This document shows positions 7,501 through 15,139 of a stretch of DNA of 19,510 nucleotides, piece after piece; position 1 is the stretch's first letter; every line of letters begins with the position of its first letter. The position numbers and the translations under genes were made by a program. This DNA is from Desulfobacterales bacterium (GTDB lineage Bacteria > Desulfobacterota > Desulfobacteria > Desulfobacterales > Desulfobacteraceae). The notes beneath the pieces are model-generated. The model had not been told where the DNA came from, did not search any database, and worked only from the letters and a program-made list of their open reading frames with translations. The stretch covers positions 1 to 19,510 of the forward strand of contig JAKSBB010001036.1 of the NCBI GenBank assembly GCA_022361315.1. The letters are read 5' to 3'.

Positions 7501-7638
7501 ATTGTTTCTTCACAGACCGCCAGTTTCGGGGTTGCTTCATATAAAGAAAGCGAAAGTGCGAACACCTTAATTCACCGAGCTGATCAGGCCCTTTATCATG
7601 CAAAAAATTCCGGTCGGAATAAAGTGTGCCTGGGATGA
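4597..7638 (+). CDS. Membrane diguanylate cyclase with three periplasmic SBP_bac_3 sensor domains
   Basis: The protein is 1013 aa from a TTG start. AGGGGAG ends 9 nt upstream, and the start is followed by a signal/anchor segment at about 20-36. A GTG at 4480 would add 39 residues but lacks a ribosome site. Three amino-acid-binding-type Venus flytraps follow (about 59-285, 302-542 and 561-787). The first two open with a W(I/L)xxHxxIR(V/I)xNEMDW motif; the third has a diverged opening (IIYCVDPNW). A membrane helix (799-823), a coiled coil (824-861) and a GGDEF domain (859-1013) complete it. The catalytic GGEEF is intact (935-939), and RKSD (926-929), five residues before it, is a canonical RxxD inhibitory site. 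It should make c-di-GMP in response to small periplasmic ligands, with product inhibition. No EAL domain is present. The ligands are unknown. Confidence 0.92.
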   Translation: MKYWKFLIFYRPDNTALPPVTTFLLYIFLLFSPLLMPSPSPAIVTLQKGEPPPQIALTEQEIRWISNHSKIRVANEMDWPPLDFVETGEPIGYSIDLIRLLAGKLGLALEFVNGVSWSELLEKGKRREIDLFPVIVNISERRNFLNFTRPYLSIAEGLYVSETLKDKTSFSQMSGFTIAMVKDHAFEAELRKRYPEIIIMELSSLLEGLKSVANGTADGVVATKAVADYLITAHGIVGLHYHSNAGRALQDTEQELSIGTRNDMPVLNGLMQKALDALTLEERQHLHEKWFSHQHPSSIGLTREELRWLAEHPIIRISNEMDWAPFDFMQDGRPAGYAMDMMDHIADMLGVHFEYVNGLEWPQLLERFRNPEQEDGIDVMSAIYKTDKRNAYALFTKSYYKNPPVIITRKDENDINSLNDLAGRRVALPKDYAISEILPKEVPTVLILSEIDGKAVRNPLEALKAVVNGKADAVVESSALLAYHIETNALPDLKIAAYPWFHHHDIRDMDLYAAVRKDWPLFHSILGKAMKHIRPEIRQTWVKRWIHSSQLETAPIIALTKAEKAWLSEKEQIIYCVDPNWMPYEHINEKGEYEGMVADYVALASERTGLPFRLYQTGSWSQTIDEMRRGACDIIAAATPTASRRKWLDFTRPHLESALVIALRSEELFIENIAAIQNKTIGVVKGYAHFDLIREQYPNLEIQEVTDVVDGLRRVAEGELFGFVDTVASIVHTIRREGLLDLKIGGRFDISLKLAFAMRKGEDPELLSVLDKVAASFSEPEKQEISSKWFSVKFERGIDYTLIWQIVAGGLIVIAFFVFWNRKLSAEKAKTQKAYEDLSVMRDQLEEKNIALEELSVTDKLTGIYNRMKLDSAVTEEIGRYERYKHPFGIILLDIDHFKSVNDTYGHQVGDKVLQEIARLLTTYTRKSDLVGRWGGEEFLIICPEIDNEKLTSLSEKLRRIIATHSFPIVSSQTASFGVASYKESESANTLIHRADQALYHAKNSGRNKVCLG

Positions 7639-7868
7639 TATCGGTTCGCTCAAGCCAAGACCACAGATTGGTGCGAAAATTACCCTGCATCAGCCCAAAC
7701 TTTTAAAAAGAGTTTTATTCACGCCCTTTTTCTTGTATCCTGAATTCCATTAAAAATTAAAATCTGTCGGGTGATGAAACATCTTTTATTTCGCCCTTCC
7801 CCCTACGGGAATATCCCGCGCGGGAATCAGGACGATATTCATGGCCCCCATTATACATGGAGATTCAC
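7639..7868. other. Intergenic region before the giant receptor operon
   Basis: This 230-nt gap holds no convincing gene. An AT-rich section (7705-7765) may include the promoter of the three-gene operon, but no clear -35/-10 pair was found. GATG-AAA-CATC followed by TTTTATTT (near 7774-7793) is a weak terminator-like element. The notable structure is the palindrome cluster at 7806-7827. Confidence 0.4.
7806..7827. promoter_or_regulatory. Overlapping palindromes upstream of the receptor operon
   Basis: CGGGAATATCCCG (7806-7818; a 5-bp stem with a 3-nt loop) overlaps the perfect 12-bp palindrome TCCCGCGCGGGA (7814-7825). CGGGAAT also occurs as a direct repeat (7806-7812 and 7821-7827). The cluster ends 41 nt before the ATG. 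It could be a regulator site or two mutually exclusive leader hairpins. I recognise no known operator. Confidence 0.4.
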
Positions 7869-10800
7869 ATGCGTTTCCTGAAAGATGCTGTCCTTATTCT
7901 TCTATTTGTGCTTTATCTGACCGGCAGCAGCGTTGCAAATCTTACTGATAAAACCGGGAACAAATCTGCAACCCAGCTCACGAACAGCGGGACCGGGGAT
8001 CGGGTGACGCTCCAACTGATCTGGAAAAACCAATTCCAGTTTGCCGGTTATTTTATGGCAAAGGAAATGGGATTTTATAAAAACGCCGGTCTTGATGTCG
8101 TCATCAAGGAGTATGAATTCGGAACAGATGTCACCGGCGATGTGATGTCGGGAAAAGCCGATTTCGGCGTGGGTCGGTCGTCACTCCTGCTGGAGCATAT
8201 GGAAGGAAAGCCGGTCCATCTTTTATCTGCCGTTTTCCAGCATTCCCCCTTCATGCTTCTCGCTAAAAAGCGTGAAGATATTGCACAGGTGCAGGATTTA
8301 AAAGGCAAACGGATTATGGTGCCGGATGACAGGGTGGGCATGGCCTCCCTGACGGCGATGCTGGTGACCAACCGGTTGACACCGGAGGACTACACCGCCC
8401 TGCCCCACAGCTTCAGCATCGATGATCTGATTTCCGGAAAAACAGATGCCATGGCGGCCTACACCTCCAATGAACCGTTTCAAATGAAGAAAAAAGGCGT
8501 GGACGTCACCATTTTCTCCCCCCGTGACCATGGCTACGATTTCTACAGTGATATCCTTTTTACATCCCGGAAGTTGATACAAAACAATCCCGGCCTGGCC
8601 GCCCGTTTTCGAAGTGCAAGTCTTAAGGGATGGGAGTATGCATTTGCCCATATAGAAGACACCGTTGAGCTCATACTCAAAAAGTACAATACCCAGAACC
8701 GCACCAAAGCGGCGCTTTTATTTGAAGCGCAGACCCTGAAAAAACTGGCCTATGACAAAAACATCCCCCTGGGGCATATTGATGAAAATCGCCTGAAACA
8801 GATCGCACAGGTGTATCAGCTGCTGGGATTGACGAGCAACAGGTTGAATACGGATAACCTGATTTTCAGGCCCAGAGGCATAGACGCCTTGAATCTGTCA
8901 CCCGAGGAACGGGCCTGGCTCTCCGCCCATAAGAAACTTGTTGTCGGCGGAGAAACGGACTGGGCCCCCTTTGACTTTGTGGACAAGACAGGGACCTACG
9001 CCGGTATTGCCAATGACTATCTGGACATCATCCGTGAACAACTTGGCCTTGAACTGGAAATCATCACCGGTCCGCCCTGGAATGAACTTCTGGATATGAT
9101 CCGCAGAAAGGAAATTGATATCCTGCCGGCGATCTACCATTCAAAGGAGAGGGAAACCTTTGTGAATTTCACCTCCCCCTATATCCATCTCACTGAATTT
9201 ATCTTTTCCAGGGGTGGAGAAATCACAAGTTTTGAGGAGTTAACGGACAAGGTCACCGTTGTTGTAAAAGGGTACACCATTGAATCCCTGTTGCGTGCGA
9301 ACTATCCGGATTTTAAGCTTAAAACGGCACCCACCATTTCCGATGCACTGAAGATGCTCATCACGGGTGAGGCGGATGCCTTTATCGGCGATATCATCTC
9401 CACCTCCTATCACATCCGGGAGCGCTCCCTTGTGGGTATACATCCTGTTGCCACGGTTCCCTTCAAGGGGCCGTCCGTCCATATGGCGGTGCGCAAGGAT
9501 TATCAGGTGCTGAAAGGAATTATGGACAAGGTGTTCCGAACGATTCCCAGAAAAACGGGAAACGACATCAAGAACCGGTGGCGAAACTTTGCGGCAACAA
9601 CAGGGGGCCCCGGACAATCAAAACTCTCATTAACCCCGGAGGAAAGCGCCTGGTTAAGCACCCATCCGGTGATCCGGGTGCATAATGAACAGGAATGGCC
9701 CCCCTTTAATTTCCATGAATACGGCCAGCCCAAAGGACTTTCCATAGATTATATGAATCTGCTGGCTGAGATCCTCGGGGTCAAAATAGAGTATGTCACA
9801 GGTCCTTCCTGGAATGACTTCCTGGGCATGATTCAGAAAAAAGAACTGGATGTCATGCTCAATATCGTCAAAACAGAGGACCGGCAAAAGTATCTTTTAT
9901 ATACGGATCCCTATATAAAAAACCCCAACATTATCGCAAGCAATGACACCACCCCCTACCAAAACATTGAACAGCTCTTCGGAAAAACAGTGGCTGTGCC
10001 CAAAGGGTTCTTTTACGAGGAGATACTCACCCGGTCATTTCCCCAGATCCATCTGATATTTGAAGAAGATACCCTGGCCTGCCTCAAGGCGGTGATTTTC
10101 GGCAGAGCAGATGCCGTTCTGGGTGAAGAAGCGGTAATCCGTTCCCTGATTCTACGAAACATGTTCACGGGACTGTCCATATCCGGCGAAGTCAAAATCG
10201 GGAATCCGGATATCGTCAATCTCCGGCTGGGAATTCGAGATGACTGGCCACAGCTCCGGTCCGTTCTGCAAAAAGCCATGGCAAGCGTATCGCAGGATGA
10301 GATGAATGCCCTGAAACTAAAGTGGATGGGAAGCCGCAGGCAGCAGGCCGCCAATGTCGCCCTGACCCCTTCGGAGAAAACCTGGATCCAGACTCATCCG
10401 GTGATCAGGGCAAACGGCGGAGAGTGGCCCCCCTTTATCATTGCTGAAGAAGGGGATGAAATCCAGGGGATTTCCACACAAATTCTGGCGTTGGCCGCCC
10501 GTCGGGTGGGCCTTGAGGTCCGGTACACAGACGGTCCGTGGCCAAAAATGCAGGAGATGCTGAAAAACGGAGCGCTGGACCTGCTCCAATGTCTGAGTAA
10601 AACACCGGAACGGGAAAAGATATTTACATTCACCCCCTCCTATATTGATCTTCCGGATGCCATTTATATCCGTAATGATACCAAAGGAATCGGGGACATC
10701 CATGAACTCAAAGGCAGAAAACTGGCCGTGGACAAGGCCACCCATCTCCATGAAGTCATAAAAAGCCGTTATCCGGATATCCTGTTAACACCGGTGGCTT

Positions 10801-13763
10801 CTGTGCGGAAAGGACTTCATCTCGTGAGTGACGGTGGCGTGGATGCGTATATCGGACCGATGATCGTGGCCCAGTATGAGCGCCAGAAAAGTTTGATCAC
10901 CAATTTAAAAGTCGCGGGATATTTCGAGGAAATTTCCCATGATTTACGTCTGGGGGCCTTGAAGAAGAATCAAATCTTAATCGATATTCTTCAAAAGGGG
11001 CTGGCTGCGATTTCCAAAGAAGAAAAGATGCAGATTATCGGCCGGTACATTGCCCTGGGAGATATGGCTGATCTTCAGACCCAGGGCGGACAGGTCCCCC
11101 CCTCCTCCGGAGAAAAAAAGAATCAACCCACCACGGGCATCCGGATCGAGGGCCTGTTGGGCTATGCCATTATTGCCTTTCTTTTGGTAAGCCTGCTGGC
11201 CTGGGTCCTGATCCGAACCCTTCAAAGGGAAAATATCGCGGTGACCTTCGGTTCTGTCTGGTTCCGGATATTCGTACTCTCCGGATTGACTCTTTTTGTT
11301 TGTGTGGTTGCCCTGCTGGGGTGGGTGACCCTTGACCGCAATAAACAACTCCTGTTGCAGGACGTGGATGAAAATCTCCGGGGCCAGATTATGCTCTCCA
11401 AGGACCGGCTGGATCTCTGGCTGACAGAACGCCTGTCGGACATGGCCCGTATCGGACGCGATCCCGAACTTGTCTCCATCACCCGCAGGCTTTTGGGGGT
11501 TTACCCTGAAAAAGCCACGCTTCTCGGGTCATCCGGACTGGCCACCGCCCGGGAATATTTCAGCAGAGATGGAGAGATTTTTAAACACATCGGGTTTTTC
11601 ATCATCAACCCCAATCATGTCAGTATCGGCTCCATGCGGGATACGAATCTGGGTACCATAAACCTCATTTCAAAGGAACATCCGGATCTGATCCGGCGGG
11701 CGTTCCAGGGGGAGGTGGGATTCGTCCCCCCCATGACCTCGGATGTGAATCTTACGAACACCCCATCCGATAATGAGAAAAAACCGCCCACCATGTTTTT
11801 TATCGGCCCGGTGAAAGATTCCGCCGGTCATGTGCTGGCTGTGTTTACCCTGCGGGTGGATCCATGGAACGATTTTGCAAGGGCCCTTCAGGCCTTTGGC
11901 GGCACATCCAGCCGTGAAGCATACGCCTTTGACCGGAACGGCTGTCTGCTGTCCAAAAGCCGGTTTGACGATCAACTGCAGCGTATCGGTTTGCTGCAGG
12001 AGGGGCAAAGCAGTACCTTGAATATTCAAATCCGGGATCCCGGGGGCAATTTACTTGAGGGCTATACACCTGAAACGGAAAGGTCCCGGCAACCCCTGAC
12101 CCACATGGTTCTGGAGGCCCTGAAGCAAAAGGCGCAGGTGGAAAAATCCCAGATCAAACAGGGGCATTCGTTTGTGGCCACAAATATCCGGGGATACCGG
12201 GACTACCGCGGCGTGGATGTATTCGGCGCCTGGACCTGGGATGTGAATCTGAACATCGGGTTAGCGGTGGAACTGGATGTGGACGAAGCCCTGTCCTATT
12301 TCCACAAAACCCGGCGGATGATCGTTGGCATTCTCGGCATTACCCTGCTGTTGTCCGTGGGTGCCGTCCTCTTTGTATTGATCGTTGGCGAACGCACCAG
12401 CCGGGCACTGGCCCATGCAAGGGACACCCTTGAAAAGAAGGTGGCCAGCCGTACGGCAGAGTTAACGGAAAATCAGAAACGCTTTGCCGCATTGCTTGAG
12501 TCTGCACCGGATGCCATGGTGGTATCCGACGACAAAGGGAAAATCGTACTGGTAAACTCCCAGACCGAAAGGCTTTTAAAATATGATCGCGCCGAACTGC
12601 TCGGCAAGACGGTGGATATCCTGGTCCCCCGGGACAAACGGTTGGGCCACCCGGAAAACAGGGCCTATTTCTTGAAAAATGCCAGGGTCAGAAAAATGGG
12701 GACCGCCGGCATGGCCCTCAAGGCCCAGGCAAAAGACGGCACCCTGATACCGGTGGACATCAGCCTCAGTCCAATAACCGAATCGTCCGGGATCCTTGTT
12801 GTGGCGTCAATGAGGGACGTCACCGAGCAGCAGGCTGCGGAACAGGCGTTGCTGCGGGCCAAAGAGGAGGCAGAAACGGCCCGGGAGGAGGCGGAAACCA
12901 GAAGCCTTGAACTTGTTAATCTGGTACACGGATTACCACTGCCCACCGCCCTGTTTGATCCCCGGGGTGATGTGATGGTGATTAACCAGGCGTTCACCGC
13001 ATTACTGGGATATACCATTCAGGATATTCCCGATGTGGAATCCCATTGGGCCCCCTTCTTCCCGGATGTAACATACCGGGAAGCAATTAAGGCGGACTGG
13101 ACGGAACGCGTGGAGAAATCCTCCGAAGAAGGGGTTCCCATCGCCCCCATGGATCTGAAAATCACCGCAAAATCAGGCCGGGTATACGATCTCCAGGCCC
13201 ATACGGTGCAAATCGGAAGAGTGGCCGCCACCATGTGGGTGGATTTTACCGAACAGAAACGGATGGAAAAGGCGATTCTCGATGAACGGGAACAGCTTCA
13301 GCAGATACTTGACACAAGCCCTGTGGGTGTCGCCTTTTCCACCAACGGGGTGATTCATTTTACCAACCCCACCTTTGAACACATGTTTGATGTGGCAGTG
13401 GGGGATAAATCCCCGGATCTTTATGTAAACCCGGATGAGCGTGATACCCTGACAAATAAACTGAAACACGGTGAAATCGTAGAAAACCATGAACTGAAAA
13501 TGTACGGGCATAACCGGGAAATACGGGATATGCTGGTCACCTATATGCCCATCTCCTATGACGGGGAAAAAGGCATCCTGGGATGGTTGCTGGACATCAC
13601 GGAGCGAAAAAAGGTGGAACAGCAGATCCGGGATAAGTTCAATGAATTGAGCCGGTTCAGAAAGCTCGCCGTGGGCCGTGAACAGAAAATGATCGCATTG
13701 AAAAAAGAGATCAACCGGATGATGAACGATCAGGGGCAACCGGAAAAATATAAAATTCACTAA
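7869..13763 (+). CDS. Giant receptor: THI5-like + three SBP_bac_3 + CACHE-like + three PAS domains, no catalytic output
   Basis: A 1964-aa protein. The ATG at 7869 is preferred over 7857 because GGAG (7859-7862) is 6 nt away and a signal peptide follows at once. Order: NMT1/THI5-like binding domain (about 46-331, with FQFAGYF and GFYKNAGLDV); three SBP_bac_3 flytraps (344-574, 588-821, 832-1061); membrane helices at 1093-1118 and 1130-1156; a CACHE-like extracytoplasmic region (1157-1480); a third helix (1484-1508); a coiled coil; PAS domains at about 1536-1655, 1681-1795 and 1804-1920; and a 45-residue tail with LAVGREQKM. It looks like an SBP receptor fused to a CACHE-PAS receptor. No HisKA, GGDEF, EAL, HD or methyl-accepting domain is visible, and the ORF ends cleanly. 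A partner is therefore expected, most simply the hybrid kinase two genes downstream (inferred). The ligands are unknown. Confidence 0.9.
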   Translation: MRFLKDAVLILLFVLYLTGSSVANLTDKTGNKSATQLTNSGTGDRVTLQLIWKNQFQFAGYFMAKEMGFYKNAGLDVVIKEYEFGTDVTGDVMSGKADFGVGRSSLLLEHMEGKPVHLLSAVFQHSPFMLLAKKREDIAQVQDLKGKRIMVPDDRVGMASLTAMLVTNRLTPEDYTALPHSFSIDDLISGKTDAMAAYTSNEPFQMKKKGVDVTIFSPRDHGYDFYSDILFTSRKLIQNNPGLAARFRSASLKGWEYAFAHIEDTVELILKKYNTQNRTKAALLFEAQTLKKLAYDKNIPLGHIDENRLKQIAQVYQLLGLTSNRLNTDNLIFRPRGIDALNLSPEERAWLSAHKKLVVGGETDWAPFDFVDKTGTYAGIANDYLDIIREQLGLELEIITGPPWNELLDMIRRKEIDILPAIYHSKERETFVNFTSPYIHLTEFIFSRGGEITSFEELTDKVTVVVKGYTIESLLRANYPDFKLKTAPTISDALKMLITGEADAFIGDIISTSYHIRERSLVGIHPVATVPFKGPSVHMAVRKDYQVLKGIMDKVFRTIPRKTGNDIKNRWRNFAATTGGPGQSKLSLTPEESAWLSTHPVIRVHNEQEWPPFNFHEYGQPKGLSIDYMNLLAEILGVKIEYVTGPSWNDFLGMIQKKELDVMLNIVKTEDRQKYLLYTDPYIKNPNIIASNDTTPYQNIEQLFGKTVAVPKGFFYEEILTRSFPQIHLIFEEDTLACLKAVIFGRADAVLGEEAVIRSLILRNMFTGLSISGEVKIGNPDIVNLRLGIRDDWPQLRSVLQKAMASVSQDEMNALKLKWMGSRRQQAANVALTPSEKTWIQTHPVIRANGGEWPPFIIAEEGDEIQGISTQILALAARRVGLEVRYTDGPWPKMQEMLKNGALDLLQCLSKTPEREKIFTFTPSYIDLPDAIYIRNDTKGIGDIHELKGRKLAVDKATHLHEVIKSRYPDILLTPVASVRKGLHLVSDGGVDAYIGPMIVAQYERQKSLITNLKVAGYFEEISHDLRLGALKKNQILIDILQKGLAAISKEEKMQIIGRYIALGDMADLQTQGGQVPPSSGEKKNQPTTGIRIEGLLGYAIIAFLLVSLLAWVLIRTLQRENIAVTFGSVWFRIFVLSGLTLFVCVVALLGWVTLDRNKQLLLQDVDENLRGQIMLSKDRLDLWLTERLSDMARIGRDPELVSITRRLLGVYPEKATLLGSSGLATAREYFSRDGEIFKHIGFFIINPNHVSIGSMRDTNLGTINLISKEHPDLIRRAFQGEVGFVPPMTSDVNLTNTPSDNEKKPPTMFFIGPVKDSAGHVLAVFTLRVDPWNDFARALQAFGGTSSREAYAFDRNGCLLSKSRFDDQLQRIGLLQEGQSSTLNIQIRDPGGNLLEGYTPETERSRQPLTHMVLEALKQKAQVEKSQIKQGHSFVATNIRGYRDYRGVDVFGAWTWDVNLNIGLAVELDVDEALSYFHKTRRMIVGILGITLLLSVGAVLFVLIVGERTSRALAHARDTLEKKVASRTAELTENQKRFAALLESAPDAMVVSDDKGKIVLVNSQTERLLKYDRAELLGKTVDILVPRDKRLGHPENRAYFLKNARVRKMGTAGMALKAQAKDGTLIPVDISLSPITESSGILVVASMRDVTEQQAAEQALLRAKEEAETAREEAETRSLELVNLVHGLPLPTALFDPRGDVMVINQAFTALLGYTIQDIPDVESHWAPFFPDVTYREAIKADWTERVEKSSEEGVPIAPMDLKITAKSGRVYDLQAHTVQIGRVAATMWVDFTEQKRMEKAILDEREQLQQILDTSPVGVAFSTNGVIHFTNPTFEHMFDVAVGDKSPDLYVNPDERDTLTNKLKHGEIVENHELKMYGHNREIRDMLVTYMPISYDGEKGILGWLLDITERKKVEQQIRDKFNELSRFRKLAVGREQKMIALKKEINRMMNDQGQPEKYKIH

Positions 13764-13777
13764 TACAGGGATAAAAG

Positions 13778-15136
13778 ATGAACGGATTGGAAAGGTTTAG
13801 AAGGGGCGGTTCCGGAACCGGAAAGCAGATATTGGCAGTCATCCTCGTGACATTCTTCTTGTGCGGCACCGCCGAGGCCTCTGCCATTGACTGGAAAAAA
13901 GTAAAAACACTGGAGGGCCGGGCCTTTCTTGACTATGTGGCACAGCTGAATCTGCACAACCAGGAAGCCCTTGATTTCTGGAAGAAAATCCCCTTGAGCC
14001 GTGCCAACAAGGCCGTATATCGGTTGTTTAAAAAAGAGGCCTTTGCCATTTATATGAACAAATATCCCCGGCCACGGGGAAAGATTCCCCCATTCAAGGT
14101 GGGCATGGGAACGGATATCACCGGCCCCATGAGCCGGCAAAAGCTGAAACTGCCCTTTACATCCTATTATCCCCTGGGGAAAGGCCCCATCGGCGATCCT
14201 GAAAAAACCTATCGTATCGGGTACACGATCCACGGGTTCAGTCACCCATGGCTGCTGAACAATGCTGAGACAGCTATCTGGGAGGCGGCCCGTCACAGCA
14301 ACGTAGAACTCACCGTGCTTGATCCGGAATTTGACAACAACAATCAGATCAGGCACATAGATACCTGGGTCGCAGACGGGCTTGACGGTATCATGGTGTG
14401 GCCCATGCAGGAGGCCCCCATTGGTCCGCCGGTCCAACGGGCACTGGCAAAAGGTATTCCCTGTGTATCCGTGGACAGGATGACCGGGGCGATGAAAATA
14501 AACGCCCGGATTACCGGTAATTTCCCGGCCAACGGCACCCAGCAGGGAATGTACCTGGTTCATAAATTACTGCAGGAGAACGGAAGGGTTGAAGGAAATA
14601 TCCTCATGATTCGAAAGCCCCTTGGCAGCACAGCGGATTCCATGCGTACCGGGCATTTTTTAAAGGTGATCTCTTATTTCCCCGGATTAAACATCTTAGA
14701 CAGCCTGCATAACCCGAGCAACCGTCAGGATTCCTTCACACAGGTATCCGGAGCCCTGACCGAATACCCGGAAATAGATGCCGTTTTCTGCACCGGGGCG
14801 GAACAGGGTATGGGTGCGGTTCAGGCAATTGATGCCGCCGGCAGACGGAACAGCCGGAAAAACGGGCAACCCATCATCGTACTGAGCAATGATGACCTGA
14901 TGGAATCCCTGGATGCCATAGCGGAGGGTAAGATGGCCATGACCGCACCTTACACCCCGTTGCTGGGGGCATTGGGCCTGAGGGTATTATTAAAAATCAT
15001 CAGCGGGGAACCCCTTCCCCGGGACATCATTACCCCGGATCTGCCCATGATTACGAAAACAGGGGAGATCGTTTTCGGGATTGAAACCATCAGTGTGGAA
15101 AACTGGAGACCCTATGCCTACGGCGGCAAGGAATAA
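13778..15136 (+). CDS. Periplasmic sugar-type binding protein (LuxP/TorT/RbsB-like)
   Basis: A 452-aa secreted protein. Residues about 16-35 form a signal sequence ending near AEASA. A Cys lies in FFLCG, but the lipobox is poor. From about 146 to 434 it resembles Peripla_BP_4: RIGYTIHGFSHPW begins the first strand, DGLDGIMVWP the sugar-ABC-type hinge side, and AVFCTGAEQGMGAVQA and IIVLSNDD later elements. The roughly 110 residues before it are an extra N-terminal segment I do not recognise, helical at first and then Pro/Gly-rich. AGGG about 8 nt before the ATG is the ribosome site. The gene begins 14 nt after the giant receptor and ends 3 nt before the hybrid kinase, with no ABC permease or ATPase nearby. 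A signalling role with the kinase, as in LuxP-LuxQ or TorT-TorS, is more likely than transport. Confidence 0.87.
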   Translation: MNGLERFRRGGSGTGKQILAVILVTFFLCGTAEASAIDWKKVKTLEGRAFLDYVAQLNLHNQEALDFWKKIPLSRANKAVYRLFKKEAFAIYMNKYPRPRGKIPPFKVGMGTDITGPMSRQKLKLPFTSYYPLGKGPIGDPEKTYRIGYTIHGFSHPWLLNNAETAIWEAARHSNVELTVLDPEFDNNNQIRHIDTWVADGLDGIMVWPMQEAPIGPPVQRALAKGIPCVSVDRMTGAMKINARITGNFPANGTQQGMYLVHKLLQENGRVEGNILMIRKPLGSTADSMRTGHFLKVISYFPGLNILDSLHNPSNRQDSFTQVSGALTEYPEIDAVFCTGAEQGMGAVQAIDAAGRRNSRKNGQPIIVLSNDDLMESLDAIAEGKMAMTAPYTPLLGALGLRVLLKIISGEPLPRDIITPDLPMITKTGEIVFGIETISVENWRPYAYGGKE

Positions 15137-15139
15137 ACC

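Noticed and set aside
7774..7793. Rho-independent terminator after the cyclase gene
   Set aside because: Only a 4-bp stem (GATG/CATC) and an interrupted T-run; too weak to call as a terminator, although mentioned in the intergenic description.
13173..13760. 195-aa minus-strand open frame opposite the third PAS domain
   Set aside because: His/Phe-rich mirror product of the PAS coding strand, with no ribosome site or domain.
13760..14563. 267-aa minus-strand open frame opposite the binding-protein gene
   Set aside because: It lies wholly antisense to a well-supported gene, has no recognisable domain and no operon context; high-GC codon bias explains the lack of stops.
13778..15136. ABC sugar transport operon
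   Set aside because: No permease or ATPase gene flanks the binding protein; both neighbours are signal-transduction genes.
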